NCBI GenBank assembly: GCA_047967505.1
Contig: CM106540.1
DNA: 64,000 nt
Reading direction: 5' to 3' (one strand)
From: Dipteris shenzhenensis
Taxonomy: Eukaryota > Polypodiophyta > Polypodiopsida > Gleicheniales
Shown here piece after piece: positions 1-9,507 of this stretch (position 1 is its first letter; the number at the start of each line of letters is the position of its first letter). The position numbers were made by a program, and so were the translations under genes. The notes under the pieces were generated by a model. That model saw only the letters and a program-made list of their open reading frames with translations, did not search any database and was not told the DNA's origin.

Positions 1-469
1 TAAAATAAACATTTACATGAAGGTTATGTAGCGTGCTATAAAACGTAAGGTTATCGCATGATACGAACACTTGATTAATGTGTTTAAGAACATCTACTAA
101 TGGCAGCCAAATGGAGGGACAAATCCGCATTAGGGCGCTATATAAGAGGCCTCACAAACTATATGAATACATCAGAAGAGCCCCATCAACAAGCCATAGA
201 CTCCAATTACAAATTTCCATTTCACTATATTATGGAATAAAATCTTCTATAAACTGCCTTCGTAGAATTCATGTTATGATAGCCATAGTTGAAATAAAGC
301 AAACGTACTCACTCCAGCAATCATGCAGAGTCAGACAGTAGAGTGTGCCACGAACACAACTGCTCTTTCTGGCCCTAGCTTCCCCTACGTCAACACTAAG
401 GACAGTACTAAGCTGACAGTCACTGATTAATGCCACATGTCTTCACCCTTTCTTCCTCCACCCTCCTAG
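1..469. other. No recognised gene
   Basis: AT-rich sequence without a convincing reading frame. It does not match the LTR at 1649-2225, so it is not the missing 3' LTR of the adjacent minus-strand copia element. I see nothing else to support here. Confidence 0.5.
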
Positions 470-1400
470 ACAGTCTTGATGCATCTGTATGACCTTGCCT
501 TTTCAAAGGCATTGGAGCATCAACTTCTTTGGAAAAAAATTGTCTCCACAGAAAGATATTTTAGTTGCGAACACATCAAACTGAAAACAATGAAAAATTC
601 CCAAGTCTGCCATCTCAAATTCCTCCATGAGCAGTTTCTTGACTTGAGCAACTTTCTTTGAGTGATCTCCTGATCATCCACGTATAGGACAAGTAACAGC
701 CACAACCCCCTCTCAAAAAAGAGGGGGAGGTTTGCACCAGAGGGACTCCGTTGTAGCCCGATCTTCAAAAAAGAACTCGTCTATTTGCTGGTACCATGCC
801 CTCGAGGCCTATTTCCGCCCGTACAATGCCTTCTTCAGCTTGCATACCTTGGATGTGGACCCTAGAACCTGAAAGCCTAGTGGCTGATCCACATATACCT
901 CCTCCTCCAGGGTTCCGTTCAAGAATGCGGACTTCACGTCCATCTGAAAGATTAGTCCATAATGGGCAGCCAAAGCAACAACAATGTGTATCATCACCAT
1001 CTTGGCTGTGGAGACGAAGGTCCCATCAAGATCAAGTCCCTTTGATTGTGCGTAACCTTTCACCACCAATCTTGCTTTGTACTTGTCTAAGCTCCCATCA
1101 GACTTGAACTTTAGTTTATACACCCAGAGACCGCCGCACTCCGAAACTACTCTCGGGAATTCCTAAACCTCTTCTTCAATCCGGGGCTCGGTCTCTTCAA
1201 AGATCATGTCCCTACTGATAAGGATTTGCTTCTTCACCGGGTTGTAGAGGCGATACGCTTCACGACATCTTCTGCTTTTGGAATCAAGCTTCATCCGCTC
1301 ATCCTTATGCACATGAACAAATGCATTAGTACCAAAAATCCTCAAATAGATATTGTAGGTTTCTTACCATAGTAAGCTTCATATGGAGTCATATCCTCAA
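470..1400 (-). pseudogene. copia integrase C-terminus / reverse transcriptase remnant
   Basis: The minus strand first gives the post-catalytic part of a copia integrase: TPYEAYYGKKP, then RIFGTNAFVHVHKDER with the typical LDSKSRRC continuation, about 1395-1163. The N-terminal half of the copia reverse transcriptase follows ([32 protein letters not shown], about 1123-809). The catalytic box LYVDD lies at 673-684. At least three reading-frame changes separate these blocks, and the frame decays after the YVDD region. In intact copia elements these domains make the polyprotein that copies element RNA into DNA. Family assignment is firm; the product cannot be functional. Confidence 0.88.
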
Positions 1401-1636
1401 CAACACAAATTCGCTAAAGTTCGGGATAAAAGAAGACAGAAGAGGAGGAGGAAGGACAAGCACTATTTGAAGAGGCTATGGATGCTTCGGTCTGCTCCAT
1501 CTTTGCTGTAATCACACACAGCAGATCTGAAAATAGACTCGCAGTAGACCACTCAGCAAACCTGAGTGTGAATGGGAGTCACCCTCTTGCCGAGTAACTC
1601 CTTCATTCGAGGTGATAACCTAGAGCTGGAAACCTT

Positions 1637-1648
1637 GCTCTAATACCA
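1637..1648 (-). other. Primer-binding site, initiator Met tRNA type
   Basis: TGGTATTAGAGC on the minus strand lies directly after the LTR end. It differs by one base from TGGTATCAGAGC, the complement of the 3' end of plant initiator methionine tRNA, the usual primer for copia reverse transcription. It fixes the LTR end and the element's orientation. Confidence 0.85.
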
Positions 1649-2225
1649 TGCTGGAAATAGGAGGATAGAATCAATCATACCTCTCTCTGACCTTCAGCTC
1701 CAAGTACACTCACAGACACTTGATGAAACACTCACAGATAAAGATCTAGATAGACAGCAAAAGAGAGAGAGAAGCTGAGAGAATATTCTTCCACAAATTG
1801 TGGGTAAACAAGGCTCAGTGTGAGCACAAAACAGGATCCTCAAGGGCCCTGCTGATATCTCTCCTCAGTGGACTCCAAGAGGCGCTGTCTTTGGCAGACT
1901 TCAGTGCTGGAGTGAATGAGGAAATGGGGAGGTAGGAGGGGGCTTTTATAGGCCAGGTCCAGGGCCTAAAATACCGACCAAAGGGGCTGACTTGCCCTGC
2001 TGCACCGACCCCTTATAGCAGCCCAAGAAACCGACCAGGAGTCAGCCAATAAGGTTCACCTTGGTTGGCCAACTTCAGGCCTATATAAGGCCCTTGTGTA
2101 GGGCCTTTGCTGCCTCACTGCCAGGCGCCTTTGCTGCTGTGAATCCATCCCCAGCTCCCTATTATCTACTACCCCTTGTCACCTCAAATCAGGGGCTCAC
2201 AAAGTGGGATCAGTGATTTCTAACA
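1649..2225 (-). repeat. copia 1 5' LTR
   Basis: On the minus strand this 577-bp segment begins TGTTAGAAATC and ends TTTCCAGCA, the TG...CA ends expected of an LTR, and a primer-binding site follows immediately. It contains TATA-like boxes (CTTATATAG and CCTATAAAAG) in GC-rich sequence, suitable for driving transcription toward lower coordinates. A related promoter core occurs on the plus strand near 20.2-20.4 kb. Confidence 0.8.
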
Positions 2226-2227
2226 CT

Positions 2228-2690
2228 TCTTGTCATACATGTAGCTCTCCAAAGAATAGTTGTGTCATAGAAGTGGTTGGAGTGGAATGACTATATACCC
2301 GACCAAAGAGCATGGCAGTCCAAAGGATGTGCTTGGATAATGCAATTTGGAGTGATCTGCAAGCCAAAGTGAGAGCCCTGCATCCTCGCTTGACCTGCCT
2401 TGGGGGCTATTTTTTCGAGTATAGCACTCTTCAGAATTGTTTGGTGGTCGAAGCCACACTCCACCCTCATGAACAGTGTATTGAGCATCTTCTTGCCATA
2501 CATATTGGAGCGTCTTCTTGCCATACGTGTAGCTCTCCGACAGATAGTTGTGTCGTAGAAATGGTTGGAATGAAATGAGTCTGTACCCAACCAAAGAGCA
2601 TGGCAGTCCAAAGGGTGTGCTTGCACCATGCATTTTGAAGTGATACATGCCATAGTGAAAGCCCTTCTTCCTCCCTTTGCTATCTTGCAG
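2228..2690. repeat. Direct repeat, 288-bp period
   Basis: A block of roughly 165 bp (about 2228-2395) recurs about 288 bp downstream (about 2516-2690). Shared landmarks are GTAGCTCTCC at 2241 and 2529, and AAAGAGCATGGCAGTCC at 2305 and 2593. Translation of either strand only mirrors the repeat; I see no real gene. The first copy starts within a few bases of the copia 1 LTR start. Confidence 0.75.
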
Positions 2691-2775
2691 ATATCTTAAA
2701 TGGAGGGGAGCACTATTGCCCTTGCTACTCACTTCATGGATCAGTTGCGAGCCTCTCTAGCACATGTGATGCATT

Positions 2776-2780
2776 TACAC
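2776..2780. repeat. Target-site duplication, left copy (gypsy 1)
   Basis: TACAC immediately precedes the TG of the 5' LTR and recurs immediately after the CA of the 3' LTR at 10473-10477. A 5-bp duplication is standard for Ty3/gypsy integration and fixes both outer ends. Confidence 0.88.
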
Positions 2781-3330
2781 TGTCACCACAATGCAAATAT
2801 CCTAAGTCAAAGTACAGTTGACCATTTATTTGATCATAATTAAAGAGTTTTCCATTTGTGTTAATTATGGTCAAAGAGTTCTTTTAATGGTCAGAGAATT
2901 GACTACGGTCAAAGATACTTGCCTCTGGTCAAATAAACCTGACTTTGATCGGGGAGTCTTGGTATATTACCAAGAGGGTTAACTACGGTTAACCAGAGAA
3001 CCACAGAGCTGACTACGGTCAGAGAGTGTTGACTTCGGTCAACGAGACTTGGCATGCGCCAAGAGGGTTAACTACAGTTAACCAAGATGTGCCAACTTCG
3101 GTTGGAGAGTTGTGCCAACTTTGGTTGGAGAGACTTGACTATAATTAAGGCGCCTCGACCCTTGGTCAAAGCCCCTTAATTATGATCAAGAGCGTTGACT
3201 TCAGTCAACCAAAGATTTTTTTTTTTTTTTTTTTTTGGTTATATGTGCACATTTGTTCAGTGGGAACGCCCACCGTGACTAGAATTAGTCCACAGTGTGT
3301 TATTTGCATGCAAAGTGCTAACAATTAATG
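2781..3330 (+). repeat. gypsy 1 5' LTR, recognisable part
   Basis: Matches the first about 550 bp of the 3' LTR (9508-10058), from TGTCACCACAATGC to AACAATTAATGG. After 3330 the match ends; the remaining 414 bp of the 3' LTR, including its poly(A) signal region, have no counterpart here, and no primer-binding site follows. The LTR distal part and primer site were probably deleted or replaced. A T-homopolymer near 3212-3235 is specific to this copy. Confidence 0.85.
2899..3209 (+). repeat. Array of short perfect hairpins in 5' LTR
   Basis: At least ten inverted repeats of 14-18 bp lie close together: TTGAC-TACG-GTCAA (2899-2912), CTTGGTATATTACCAAG (2958-2974), GGTTAAC-TACG-GTTAACC (2977-2994), CTGAC-TACG-GTCAG (3009-3022), GTTGAC-TTCG-GTCAAC (3028-3043), CTTGGC-ATGC-GCCAAG (3048-3063), GGTTAAC-TACA-GTTAACC (3066-3083), CCAAC-TTCG-GTTGG (3092-3105), CCAAC-TTTG-GTTGG (3115-3128), GTTGAC-TTCA-GTCAAC (3194-3209). 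Five have C(UNCG)G loops, an exceptionally stable RNA tetraloop class. Spacers are often GAGAG-like. The TTGAC cores also resemble W-boxes. Confidence 0.9.
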
Positions 3331-4889
3331 GTAAATGTGTTCAAATAACACTTTACCTTCAATTTGAGTGGCTAAATGGCTATGTTTGGACATCAGATGT
3401 GAAAGTTATGGAACTTTGAAAAAGTTGTCCTAAGTAATTTCGCCAGCGAAATACCGAGGAAGGGGCCTCCCCCCATACTTTCCCTAGAGAACATACCTAG
3501 GAAGAGGAACTCCTCCCCGTCTATTCTCTCCCTCTCATGGGATGGATTCTCACGCCAAGATCTCGTTACTTCTCTTCTCTACTTGCATTTCCCTCCCATT
3601 TCACTCTCATTCTTTCAAAACGTTCAAAATTTTTAAATGAGATTCAACCTACCCTCTTCTTTCTCTATTTTGGGCGCTTCTCCTTCAAATCTCGCCACTT
3701 CCTCTCTCATCTGAGATTCTCCCATGATCTAAAATCATTTCATTCAAGAAGACAAGGTAATCAATGTTCTGAGCAAGCCATATTGCCTTACGCACGAGTG
3801 TACAAATAGGCGTCAGTGACCATTGCGGGGAGCAATACCAGAGATAGTTCTCTGTGAAGAACTCTGCTGAGTGTATATGTTGATTCCGCGTGAAAGGTGT
3901 CGTTCCACCTAGAGGGGTCTACGCAAGCAAACGTTTGATGGTAAAAGAAACGACGAAGAAGATCTTGACGGAAGCCTGGGCGTATCGTGCATAAGTACCA
4001 CACAGAGGCTTGGATGGGTGACGCAAAGCTTCTGCAAAGCAGCGCCTCACCTGTGTGGAGAAGGCGCGAAGGAGCAGGTCATGCTACTGTTCTAATTCCA
4101 GCCAGTGGGCGGAAATCTTTGCTAGTCCCGTGACGCTGTGTGCAAGCAATGCTTCGTGAGGCAGATTCGTCATATGCCGAAGGTCCCGTGACACGCGACG
4201 CCGTGAGAGAATCTGTCGCCCGTCTTCAACCAATGTCTCACACCTTATGTGACGTGGCTTTTGTGACATGGCAAACACGTGTACTACACTGACGTGGCGC
4301 CTAGCCAAGCAGCAGATGACGTGGCAGGTCAACAGAGGACAAGCAAACCAGTGGTTCAGTTAACTTTGGTTAGTTCACCCTGGTTAAAAGTTCAGTTAGT
4401 TGGTCTAACCAAACCAGATTGGTTAGACAAACCAGGTTTGACTAACTAACCTTGGCTGTAGTTGACCAGACCATAGTTGGTTAACTAGACTACAATGGGT
4501 TGAATTCAGTTGGGAGCCAACCAAACCAGACCAGAACTAGTCTGGTTAGAGTAACCAGCCAGTTACTTCATCTAGTTACTATCCCCCCAAAAACAAAAAA
4601 AAAGCAGTTGCAGAGACTGTTTCTGCTAGCAGTTTCCACCTATCTGAGAGAGTATTTACTGTCAGAAAAAAAAAGCAGAAATCAGAGAGTTGCACAAGCA
4701 AAGGAATGCATGCCTTTGTGCTCAAGAAAAGGGAATCAGATGCATACTCAGTGCTTTTTGCAGCAGCCAGAAAGATGCCTTGGCAACCTTGTGGGTATAT
4801 GCCTTGAGTTGACAGCCCGGTACTGGCATAGATTGTGAATGCAAGACACCTCTTGTTGAGGTAAATTTTCTCTTTGAAAAGCAAAGGTT
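3331..4889 (+). other. gypsy 1 leader / untranslated region
   Basis: Lies between the recognisable 5' LTR and the first gag homology. No coding sequence is convincing. It contains a pyrimidine-rich stretch (about 3530-3740), several TGACGTGGC-type motifs (4250-4335) and a cluster of GGTTA/TAACC motifs (4360-4570). Part of it may replace the missing LTR half. Confidence 0.5.
4358..4575. repeat. GGTTAG/CTAACC inverted-motif cluster
   Basis: Roughly twenty copies of GGTTA, GGTTAG, TAACC or AACCAG occur in about 215 bp in both orientations, for example GGTTAGTTCACCCTGG, CTAACCAAACCAG and GGTTAACTAGAC. They can pair into many alternative short stems, recalling the hairpin array of the LTR. Confidence 0.6.
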
Positions 4890-6510
4890 ATGTGCATCAG
4901 TTGCATACACAGTGTGTGTGAGAAACTTGCAGATCTCAGACGAGTTGTAAGAAAATGGCTAATCCAGTGGGATTCACAAGATAGGGATGCACATCCAAGA
5001 CAGAGAAGTGTGCAACAAACTCAGCAAGAATTTGAGCAAATGGTACGCGCTCGTATGCAGGAGATGGAAAATCTCAGAAGGGATCCAAGAGCTCAACAAT
5101 AGTGCTCCTATAATGGACAATATGGTCATACAAACAAAGCATTGCAGTTCATCAAGCAGTTTGATGCTGCATTCGGTACAAAAAAGTTTTCAGAATCCTC
5201 CAAGTTAAGAATGGTCAGTTTGCACTTGACAGCAACAGCTACTGCATGGTGGAGTGCACAGACCACAGATGGGTCAGCCCCAAAGAGGTGGAAGGACTTC
5301 AAGAAAGCCTTCTACCAGTAGCTTATGCCTAAACAGTTTAGAGACCCAAGAAAGCCTTCTACCGGCAGTTTATGCCTAAACAGTTTAGAGACCATGTTCT
5401 TCAAGATTGGGACAGTTTGCATATGGATACAAAAGCTATGCCTAATGCAGCGTATGATGTGCCAAGGCCAAAGGCACACTCTCGTATACAGCCAGAGAAA
5501 GAGAGATCTCATAGGGGATGGTCTCATAGTAGGAAGAGATCGAGGCTCCAAGTCCTTCACCGTCTACCTCGAGCTCGACTTCTGTATCTTCTTCTTTATC
5601 AGATAAACCATCCAGGAAAAGAAGGAAACACAAGAAGGCTAGGAAGAGAAAGTCTTCCAGAGAGACCAAGGAATTCAAAGAGGGAGGTGAATCTGTCAAG
5701 TTTATGACCTATAATGGACAATATGGTCATACAGACAGAGCATTGCAGTTCATTAGGCAATTTGATGCTGCATTCGGTACAGAAAAGTTTTCAAAATCCT
5801 CCAAGTTAAGAATAGTCAGTTTGCGCTTGACAGCGACAACTAGTGCATGGTGGAGTGCACAGACCACAGATGGGTCAGCCCCAAAGAGGTGGAACGACTT
5901 CAAGAAAGCCTTCTACCAGCAGTTTATGCCTAAACAGTTTAGAGACCATGTTCTTCAAGATTGGGATAGTTTGCATATGGATGCAGGAGATACAGTGGAT
6001 GTGTACAACCAAAAGTTTTGAGATGCTTATTTGCAGGTTGCACCTTTCAAAAAGATCTCCAAAGGAACCCAAATGAAATAGTATAGAGCAGGTCTCAGTC
6101 CAAGAATTCAGGCAGTAGTGAATGCTTTGGGGCAAAGAACATTCAAGACCTTATGCATTCAGCTTCAGTAGCTAGTCTTGTGCCGTTACAAGATCCATCT
6201 AAAGTACTATCCTTGCATGCAGGACGTGCTAAAAGAAAGAAAACTGATTTTTTAAAATCATAAAAGAAAGAGTATCCCAAGGTTGAAAAGAAAGGGTTTC
6301 AGCCTTAAAAGCCGAGGGATACTCAGTTTTCAAAGACATATAAAGGCAAATCCCCATTCACTCCTGAACAGATAGCTGAGTTTCGCAGAGATGGGAAATG
6401 CTTTAAGTGTGGCAAAGAGGGGCATGTGGCTGCCCAGTGCCCAGAAAAGCCTTCAACTTCGAAGGGAAAAGAGGCAAAGAAGCCACGGGGACCGCAAAAG
6501 CCAATGGCAG
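4890..6510 (+). pseudogene. gypsy 1 gag (duplicated, broken)
   Basis: Gag forms the retrotransposon capsid. The frame gives a charged N-terminal part (EFEQMVRARMQEMENLRRD), then the capsid block YNGQYGHT...RALQFIRQFDAAFGTEKF...AWWSAQTTDGSAPKRW...FRDHVLQDWDSLHMD. The capsid block occurs twice, about 5106-5430 and 5707-5990, separated by a Ser-rich and strongly basic linker (RKRRKHKKARKRK). TAG stops interrupt the first copy (5100-5102 and just after TACCAG near 5321); where it reads TAG, the second copy has CAG. The frame breaks again after 6019. A complete CCHC zinc knuckle (CFKCGKEGHVAAQC, 6399-6440) ends the region. It is not expressible as one protein. Confidence 0.85.
5106..5990 (+). repeat. 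Duplicated gag block (about 600-bp period)
   Basis: The segment starting at TATAATGGACAATATGGTC (about 5110) recurs from about 5710 with high identity through CATATGGAT. Inside the first copy a second, 47-bp tandem duplication (AAGAAAGCCTTCTACC... at about 5302 and 5349) shifts the frame. Two nested tandem duplications therefore lie within one gag. Confidence 0.85.
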
Positions 6511-6571
6511 GAGGAATTCTTGACATACTAGGTCATGTTTCAAACCCAGAAGAACAAGAATTGCTGCTATC

Positions 6572-8428
6572 ATGGGGGGCAAAGTTAGAGACCAGCAAGC
6601 GCTGATTTTATTTGATCCAGGGGCTACTAATAATTTCATATCAGAGGACCTAGCCCTGAGGCTGGGAATAAAGACGGAGGAGTTGAGCAGAGCTTTGGAT
6701 GCCGATCAGATGTTCTCTGGAAACCCTGTGCCAGTCACTCCCTTGATAGGGAAGCTCCGTCTTCATGTACAAAGTTATGTGGATCAGGAAGACTTCTTCA
6801 TTTCTCCACTAAAACATCATGATGTAGTCTTGGGTATGCTTTGGTTTCATCGCAAGGCAGTGAAGTTGACTCTTCCTGAAAGAGTGCTGGAGTTTGTATA
6901 TAGGGGCAAAGTACATCATGTGGTTGCTAGGAATAGAGGGGAAACTATTCCCATTGTATCAAATAGTTCTGTTGGAAAAGAAATAAAGTCTGCAATTTCA
7001 GCTTACATGATTTTTGTAAAAGAGAGAGATGTGGAAATACATGCTGAAATAAGTGAGGCAGATCAGAATAAATTTCAGTTCCTTGAAAATTTTAAAGATT
7101 GCTTTTCTAACGCTTTGCCAGGGGAGCTACCCCTTGAGAGACCTAAGGATCATGGCATAGAACTCATTCCTGGCAGCAAGCCACCCAATAGGCCCCCATA
7201 CACAGTGAGTGCAACTCAACGAAAAGAGATTATGACTCAGGTGCAGGACTTGTTGTCCAAGGGGTTGATTCAGCCCAGTTCTCCTCCTTTTTGTTCCTCT
7301 GTACTGCTAGTACTGCTAGTACAGTAGAAAGATGGCTCATTCCGTATATGCGTCGATTACCGCGCACTAAACAAAATGACCATCAAGAATAGATTCCCTA
7401 TTCCGGGCATTGATGATGTGCTGGACTAGTTAAATGGAGCTTCAGTTTTCAGCAGGATAGACTTAAAAAGTGGCTATCACCAAGTGAGGATACAACCTCA
7501 TGATGTGCACAAGACAGCGTTCCACACTACTTTTGGGTTGTATGAATATCTGGTGATGCCTTTTGGATTGACAAATGCCCCAGCTACTTTCAATAGGATG
7601 ATGGATCGTATCTTCCGACCCTACAAACAGTTCACTGGTACCTTCTTCGATGACATAATTGTCTTTTCTAAGTCCGAAGAAGAGCACAAGGAACATCTTG
7701 CTATAGTGTTTCAAGAGCTGAGAAATCATCAGCTCTATGCAAACAACAAGAAAAGTGAATTCTTCCTGGAAGAAATCCATTACTTGGGGCATATAATATC
7801 CAAAGATGGGACACGGATGGATCCGGCAAAGATTCATGCCATTCACGAATGGCCAGAGCTGAAAACTGTGCAAGAAGTTCGAAGTTTCCTAGGCTTGTGT
7901 TCTTACTACAGAAGATTTATCAAGCATTTTGCGGATATAGCTGCTCCACTCCACGATCTTACTAAGAAAACTGCAGTTTTCAGATGGGGAATTCCTCAAA
8001 AGACAGCCTTCACCACACTCAAGGAGAGGCTAACTACAGAGCCAATCTTGATCGTTCCAGATCTGTATCAGCCATTTGATGTGGATTGTGATGCTTGTGG
8101 GGAATGTGTTGGGGCTGCATTGCATCAGAATGGTCATGTAGTAGCCTATGAGAGTAGGAGACTCCGGGATGCAGAGAGATATCTGGGAATCTATGAGAAA
8201 GAGTTATTGGCTGTAATCCATGCCATCCATACATGGAAGCATTATCTTTTGGGTGTAGATTTTACAGTTAAAACAGATCACCAAAGTCCGAGATATTCTC
8301 TGACTCAAACAAAGCTTTCTGAGAAGCATATGAAATGGGCAAATATGCTGTCAATGTATCATTTTAAGATTGTCCATACTTCAGGAATTCGGAACAGAGT
8401 GGCAGATGCCTTGTCCTGTAGACCCTAG
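6572..8428 (+). pseudogene. gypsy 1 protease-reverse transcriptase-RNase H
   Basis: Retropepsin: ILFDPGATNNFI (catalytic Asp in DPGA). Reverse transcriptase: [52 protein letters not shown] and the catalytic box FFDDIIVFS (canonical FLDDI). Connection: SFLGLCSYYRRFI. RNase H: DCDACGECVGAAL, EKELLAVIHAI, KTDHQ and VADALSCRP, giving the acidic set. Two TAG stops interrupt RT, after LLVQ (7325-7327) and after DDVLD (about 7427); the longest uninterrupted frames are 6572-7327 and 7484-8428. The arrangement is typical of Ty3/gypsy. Only the stops and the downstream integrase deletion argue against function. Confidence 0.93.
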
Positions 8429-8449
8429 GTCAACAATGTGACTATTGCT

Positions 8450-9056
8450 TATCATCAGGACCTGGAAGGCATGAGGGAGCCCTTTACAGCAAATGCAAGA
8501 GGGGCAGTCCACCAGTCACTATTCCCTCAAAGATGTGTATCTAATGAAAGATGACTGCCTATGCAACACCCAAGAGATGAGAAAAAAGATTTTGGAGGAA
8601 TGCCATGCACCTCCCTACGCTGAACATAGAGAAATTACAGCAACAACTCTAGCACTAGAGAGGTATTTCTTTTGGCCAGGGATGCGGAAAGATATACATC
8701 AGTTTGTTACTGAATGCCTTACGTGTCAGAAAGTGAAGTATGATAGACGGAAGGCACCTGGCCTACTTATGCCTCTTCCCGTGCCTCAGGCACCGTGGGA
8801 AAGTATTACAATGGACTTCATATTTGATTTGCCAAGATCAAAGTCAAGGAATGATGGGATTTGGACTATCATTGATAGATTCAGCAAGCAAGCTCATTTC
8901 ATTCCGATTCGCAAAACCATAAAGGCAGATCATATGGCTAAGCTTTTAATGGCACAGATCTTTAAGTACCATGGTATGCCTAGGTCCATTGTCAGTGATC
9001 GAGATCCTAGCATAGGAGACAAACAGATCTCAAGGAAGGGGATTGGGTACTTTTGA
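8450..9056 (+). pseudogene. gypsy 1 integrase, core truncated
   Basis: Contains the HHCC zinc-binding region (HAPPYAEH ... CLTCQK) and the core up to two catalytic aspartates, in TMDFIFDLP and SIVSDRDP. Immediately after SDRDPSI (about 9016) the sequence jumps to the C-terminal domain in another frame, so the third catalytic residue (Glu, normally in a DGQTE-like motif) is deleted. The product would lack strand-transfer activity. Confidence 0.9.
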
Positions 9057-9481
9057 AGTTCGAGAAAGCTAGGCTCCGCAAGTTTAAAGGCAAACAGGAA
9101 GTGTATGCAAAGTTATCTCCCAGATACTATGGCCCTTTTAGGGTTGCAGAAAGAATAAATGAGGTTGCATACAAGTTGGCATTGCCAGAGCATTGGAGGA
9201 TTCACAATGCATTCCATGTGAGTCTTCTAAAGAAATTTCAGGGGCCAGAGCCCACAGAGCCAGTATCAGAGGATCCACCAGAAGTGGATGAGCTGGAGGA
9301 GGTCCTTCAGCCAGAGCAGATTGTGTACCATACTGTACGCAAAGGCCCTCAGGGCAAGGAGTTTTACAGGTATCTGGTAAAATTCAAGAATTATACGGCA
9401 TTAGATGCCAAGTGGATGGATGAAGACATGTTGTCCGATCATCCACAGCTTTGGATGTTTACAAGGAAGCTTTTCAATTGA
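9039..9481 (+). pseudogene. gypsy 1 integrase C-terminus with chromodomain-like tail
   Basis: Starts [17 protein letters not shown], the usual GPY/F-type integrase C-terminal region ([35 protein letters not shown]). An acidic linker follows, then [15 protein letters not shown]...[23 protein letters not shown], which matches the layout of the chromodomains carried by plant chromoviruses (V/I start, aromatic-K-Y-LVK-F core, W-x-x-E-x-L end). In such elements the domain helps target insertion to chromatin. The stop at 9479-9481 precedes the 3' LTR by 26 bp. It is out of frame with the upstream integrase because of the deletion. Confidence 0.85.
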
Positions 9482-9507
9482 GGTCAACTGAATAGAAGCC
9501 TAGGGGA

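Larger units (their letters stand above)
470..2225 (-). mobile_element. Truncated Ty1/copia retrotransposon 1
   Basis: Reading on the minus strand: LTR (2225 to 1649), a tRNA primer-binding site directly after it, a short leader/gag-like segment (about 1636-1400), then an abrupt jump into the C-terminal part of integrase and the reverse transcriptase. Gag, protease and the integrase core are missing and no 3' LTR is present, so the copy has a large internal deletion and is truncated near 470. It cannot move by itself. Confidence 0.85.

Noticed and set aside
2265-2732. A 155-codon minus-strand frame
   Set aside because: It contains the 288-bp direct repeat twice and has no protein motif; repeat translation only.
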